A stretch of DNA of 38,656 bases from CAZIVE01 sp964542435 (lineage in GTDB: Bacteria > Bacteroidota > Bacteroidia > Bacteroidales > Tannerellaceae), in contig CAZIVE010000014.1 of NCBI GenBank assembly GCA_964542435.1, forward strand, positions 1-38,656, read 5' to 3'. The translations under genes were made by a program, and so were the position numbers. The notes under the pieces are model-generated. The model was given only the letters and a program-made list of their open reading frames with translations, made no database searches and was not told where the DNA came from. Below, in pieces: positions 35,531-38,656 of the stretch (the first letter of the stretch is position 1; each line of letters starts with the position of its first letter).

Positions 35531-37477
35531 TTAAAAATGTTTATTGTCAGAAGTATTGTTCCAGCGTTGCTGCAGCATGCGAGCCGACAGTTTGGGCTGT
35601 CTGTCACGAGTGAAGACACCTTTCATGTTGAATCCGTTCGGACGCGTGATGGTCTGTGCCGTCTTGAAGTCCGCGAAGTTCCAGATGTGCATTCCAGCGA
35701 CAAAGTCTTTTGAGTCTGCCACGTCGAGATAGGACTGAATCAGATGATTCTGGAATTCCTCAGAGAAAATCTCCTCGCTCTGCGAATGATTCCCGGCATC
35801 TGCTTCAGCACCGAATTCCGTGACGATAACCGGACGGTTATAAGTCTTGTGCAGCATATCCATCTCTCTGCTGAAGTAGGACAGTCCTGTGTTCAGGTCG
35901 CCCACATGAGTGTACCATCCGAAGTAGCGGTTGATGCAGAGGATGTCGCATTTCTCAAACCATTCTGCCGGCATTCCCATTCCTCCTACAAAGACGACAG
36001 GACGCGTCTTGTCCAGACTCTTCGCCATGTCGATCAGTCCGCCGAGGAATTCTTTCGCTCTGTCATTCTCCGCCTGGTCCAGTTTCTGTGAAATGCTGGA
36101 GAATCCGCTGCTGAGATTGCTGGGTTCAGGTTCGTTGGCCACGCTCCATACGATGATGGAAGGATGGTTCTTGTCGCGGTTTATCATTTCATGGATATAC
36201 TGCTGACAGGCGGCTTTGCGCGCTGCGATATTCTCGTCACCGTCGTAGAAGTTCAGACCGACAGCCGGAATTTCGTCAATCAGCAGGAATCCTTCACGGT
36301 CGGCCATGTCGTAGAACTCTTCGTCGTAGGGATAGTGAGAGGTTCGGAAAGAATTGGCTCCGATCCATTTCATCAGACTGAAGTCCTTGATCATGACAGG
36401 CAGTGCCGTGCCACGTCCGAAGATCGGGAAATCCACATGACGTCCGAAGCCCTTCATATAGACGGTCTTTCCGTTCAGCAATATTTGTTTGTCTGTGACT
36501 TTGATGGTGCGAACGCCCGTGTTGCAGGAATAGGCATCGACAGGCTTGTGTTTGTTTCCAATCTCCACGGTGACCTGATAAAGGAAAGGATGTTCGGGTG
36601 ACCAGAGTTGTACGTTCGGGATCTCCACGTCCACATGAGCCATGTCCTTCCGGAAGGAGAACGATTTGTTCACGCTGACCGATCCTCCAGAAACCGTCAC
36701 ATTGCCACTTGTCACATTTCCGCTCTTCTCGACAGCGACATGAATCACACCTGTCGTCTCATGAAAGTCCGTGTTCAGCGTGACGTCCTTGATGGCAGCC
36801 GTCTTCGGTACGGAATAAAGCAGTACGGCGCGGTTCAGTCCGGCGTAGGGGAAGAAGTCATAGGTAGTATTGGGAAAAGCCTTGTAAGCACTTTTTGATA
36901 CGTTTCCTGGTGGGACGCGGTCCGGCTTCAGTTCATTCTCCACTAGAATCGTGATGCGGTTGCTCTTGCCCCAGTTCACCATCGGAGTGATGTCGAAAGC
37001 AAAGGGAACGTTGCCTCCCAAATGCTGTCCCAGTGCCTCTCCGTTGATCCAGATCTTGGCTGCATATACGGCTGATCCAATGCGTAGAAAGACACGTTCG
37101 TCCTTCCAGTTCTGCGGGACATAGGTCGATGTCTCGTACCACACTTTACCCAGATAGTTGCTGAGGCCTTCGATCTGTTCGTTCCAGCTTCCGGGGACGG
37201 CAATCGAGGTGCAGTCGGTCAGTCCTTTCTGCCAGGCTTGCTGTTCGCCGACGGACGTAGAGTCTTTTCTGAATTTCCACACGCCTGAAAGGTCCAGCTT
37301 GTTGCGGAACTCATTCTGTTGAGGATATAAGGCAATATCCTTGGGGTCGGATGATGGGAATGTTTGTGCGTTCATGACCATACAATTTAAAGAAAGCAAT
37401 GCAATAACGAAGGAAATCGTTTTCCATCTTGTTTCGGATGCAAAGAGATGCTCGAAGATACGGTTTTCTTTTTTCAT
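35531..37477 (-). CDS. Glycoside hydrolase family 2 beta-glucuronidase
   Basis: 648 residues. N-terminal basic stretch and hydrophobic segment (about 20-37, ending NAQ), a long signal peptide. GH2 order: jelly-roll sugar-binding domain (about 55-225), Ig-like domain (about 225-325), TIM barrel (about 330-635). Acid/base E449 in VANEPEP and nucleophile E555 in VTEFGAEA. The segment NRYFGWYTH and the N-x-K motif (N617-M-K619), which binds the uronate carboxylate in glucuronidases, separate it from beta-galactosidases; the end FTRDRQPK also matches E. coli GUS. It removes terminal beta-glucuronate from glycans or conjugates. First gene of the operon, divergent from the AraC regulator. Confidence 0.94.
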   Translation of the reverse strand: MKKENRIFEHLFASETRWKTISFVIALLSLNCMVMNAQTFPSSDPKDIALYPQQNEFRNKLDLSGVWKFRKDSTSVGEQQAWQKGLTDCTSIAVPGSWNEQIEGLSNYLGKVWYETSTYVPQNWKDERVFLRIGSAVYAAKIWINGEALGQHLGGNVPFAFDITPMVNWGKSNRITILVENELKPDRVPPGNVSKSAYKAFPNTTYDFFPYAGLNRAVLLYSVPKTAAIKDVTLNTDFHETTGVIHVAVEKSGNVTSGNVTVSGGSVSVNKSFSFRKDMAHVDVEIPNVQLWSPEHPFLYQVTVEIGNKHKPVDAYSCNTGVRTIKVTDKQILLNGKTVYMKGFGRHVDFPIFGRGTALPVMIKDFSLMKWIGANSFRTSHYPYDEEFYDMADREGFLLIDEIPAVGLNFYDGDENIAARKAACQQYIHEMINRDKNHPSIIVWSVANEPEPSNLSSGFSSISQKLDQAENDRAKEFLGGLIDMAKSLDKTRPVVFVGGMGMPAEWFEKCDILCINRYFGWYTHVGDLNTGLSYFSREMDMLHKTYNRPVIVTEFGAEADAGNHSQSEEIFSEEFQNHLIQSYLDVADSKDFVAGMHIWNFADFKTAQTITRPNGFNMKGVFTRDRQPKLSARMLQQRWNNTSDNKHF

Positions 37478-37542
37478 GTTTTTCTATTACAGCTTTATAA
37501 AATTAATTCCACGTGGATAAAGATACATTCTCATTAGCGCAA

Positions 37543-37550
37543 CAAAGTTA
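37543..37550 (-). promoter_or_regulatory. Probable -7 box of the GH2-hydrolase-GH43 operon
   Basis: The minus strand reads TAACTTTG (TAnnTTTG match), 65 nt upstream of the GH2 ATG, implying a leader near 60 nt. It faces away from the AraC promoter in the same 201-bp intergenic region. Confidence 0.55.
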
Positions 37551-37637
37551 CGGTTGTTGTGAAGGATAGGAATGGACGAAAAGGATAGAGTTTTGTTCGA
37601 TTGGTCGGATTCTTGTCCGAATCAATAAAAAAGAAGC

Positions 37638-37645
37638 TATTTTTG
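37638..37645 (+). promoter_or_regulatory. Probable -7 box of the AraC regulator gene
   Basis: TATTTTTG matches TAnnTTTG, with a TTG at 37613-37615 (spacing 22, one more than usual). Transcription would start about 29 nt before ATG 37679, which favours that start over the in-frame ATG at 37601. A TCGGA-TTCTTG-TCCGA dyad overlaps the -33 region and could be an operator. Confidence 0.55.
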
Positions 37646-37678
37646 TTGACGATAAGAATAAAAATCAGAAAAGGCGTT

Positions 37679-38590
37679 ATGAAATATCCGTATGACAATA
37701 TGAACATGCAGATGATGCTTGATCAAGGCACCGTGGCCGCTTTGGGCGACAAGATATTGCTCAATGACAATATCGATCATTACATCGATCTGAATGCGCC
37801 GGACAATCGGAAATATCTGGGCACATCCAACAAGCTTTCCTCTTTCACGGTGATTCAGTTTTGTCTGGCGGGCACGATGGATCAGAAGCTCAACTTGCAG
37901 CGTTATCATCTTTGCAAGAACGATGTGATGATTGTCCGCAGCGGGCAGATTGGTGAACTGAGCGAGCTGACAGCCGATGCGAAGCTGATTGTCATAGCCT
38001 GCTCCAACGATTTCTTTTACCATTTCGATGAGGTGGCCGATGCGACGCGTCTGCGTCAGCTGCTGATGACGCATCCCTATTGTCATCTCACGGATCGCGA
38101 GATGGAGGAAAATGTCGCCTTGTATCATTTCATCAAGCGCCACATCACAGAGGGCGGATCGTACACGGAAGTCATCGTCAGAAGTTATCTGCAGGCGCTC
38201 ATCTACAATATCTATTCGTCCATCATCAAGGAAGATGCCAAAACTGTCAAGCCGCATGCCCGGATCAGTCGTCAGCAGGAGCTGTTCAACCGCTTCATCG
38301 AAGTCGTGCAGGATCATTATCAGCAGGAGCGCAACATCCAGTATTATGCCGATCTTCTCTGCATCACGCCCAAATATCTGTCGCAGGTGATCTACAAGGT
38401 GAGCGGTCATTACGCCGGCGATTACATCGAAGGTTTCGTCATCCTCGAAGCCAAAGCCTTGATCAAGAGCCGCAACTATTCCATGCTTCAGATCAGCGAA
38501 ATGCTCCATTTCGCCAGCCAGTCCTTCTTCGGCCGCTATTTCAAGAAAGCCACCGGTTTCACGCCCCTTCAGTTCCAGGACGAAGGATAA
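37679..38590 (+). CDS. AraC-family transcriptional regulator
   Basis: 303 residues from ATG at 37679. The N-terminal half (about 20-150) looks like a cupin-type effector domain (FTVIQFCLAGTMDQKL, then CKNDVMIVRSGQIGE); the C-terminal half (about 205-303) is a double helix-turn-helix, with YYADLLCITPKYLSQVIYKV as the first and MLHFASQSFFGRYFKKATGF as the second recognition region. It probably senses a small molecule or sugar and controls the divergent glycosidase operon, and perhaps itself. An ATG at 37601 would add 26 residues but lies upstream of the likely promoter box. The last 66 bases after the gene show no recognised feature. Confidence 0.93.
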   Translation: MKYPYDNMNMQMMLDQGTVAALGDKILLNDNIDHYIDLNAPDNRKYLGTSNKLSSFTVIQFCLAGTMDQKLNLQRYHLCKNDVMIVRSGQIGELSELTADAKLIVIACSNDFFYHFDEVADATRLRQLLMTHPYCHLTDREMEENVALYHFIKRHITEGGSYTEVIVRSYLQALIYNIYSSIIKEDAKTVKPHARISRQQELFNRFIEVVQDHYQQERNIQYYADLLCITPKYLSQVIYKVSGHYAGDYIEGFVILEAKALIKSRNYSMLQISEMLHFASQSFFGRYFKKATGFTPLQFQDEG

Positions 38591-38656
38591 AAATTATATT
38601 GCTGTCCGATAAAAATAAGTCATTGGATCGGATGAATAAAGGTGTTTTCGTACGTG

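Overview
The window looks like a chromosomal piece of a Bacteroidales bacterium, most likely a Prevotella/Segatella-type gut or rumen anaerobe. The evidence is a hybrid two-component (HTCS) regulator, an orphan TonB-dependent receptor with a carboxypeptidase-regulatory-like domain, DUF3256/DUF3843/DUF1593-type proteins, a Na+-pumping methylmalonyl-CoA decarboxylase operon (propionate fermentation), a subtilase with a type IX secretion-like tail, and repeated TAnnTTTG promoter boxes of the Bacteroidetes primary sigma factor in place of E. coli-like promoters. The genus is an inference.

Layout. 1-3980 (-): HTCS sensor/regulator, cut at its C-terminus by the window edge, divergent from a lipoprotein with a metzincin-like zinc site (4126-5268, +). 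5471-7102 (-): 1-pyrroline-5-carboxylate dehydrogenase. 7429-10851 (-): probable operon truA, DUF3256-like, DUF3843-like, HAD phosphatase. 10857-11136: 79-bp repeats interrupted by a 100-N assembly gap. 11230-14761 (+): WbpE-like aminotransferase, WbpB/WlbA-like dehydrogenase and MATE transporter. 14780-14983: a 42-bp tandem repeat running into a second 100-N gap. 15013-17196 (-): subtilase. 17290-21880 (-): epimerase, carboxyltransferase, a lamin-tail/OadG fusion, biotin carrier and decarboxylase beta subunit, together making propionyl-CoA from methylmalonyl-CoA while pumping Na+. 22133-24550 (-): orphan TonB receptor. 24666-27116 (+): tightly packed nitroreductase, DUF2520 protein, KdsC-like phosphatase and Maf. 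27236-37477 (-): glycan-degradation locus (GH2 beta-glucuronidase, tannase-like alpha/beta hydrolase, GH43, GH3, DUF1593), with a divergent AraC regulator at 37679-38590 (+).

The glycan locus has no SusC/SusD pair. Its enzymes all carry signal peptides and are packed in two transcription units, so it probably trims glucuronate- and pentose-containing oligosaccharides in the periplasm. Points most worth a second look: a repeat-borne promoter that would start truA transcription on or next to its start codon, the unassigned alpha/beta hydrolase with a recognisable Ser-Asp-His set, the lamin-tail domain fused to OadG, the metzincin-like lipoprotein, and the two repeat arrays that bracket the sugar-nucleotide/MATE cassette and both broke the assembly.

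No rRNA, tRNA, CRISPR, prophage or transposase was recognised.
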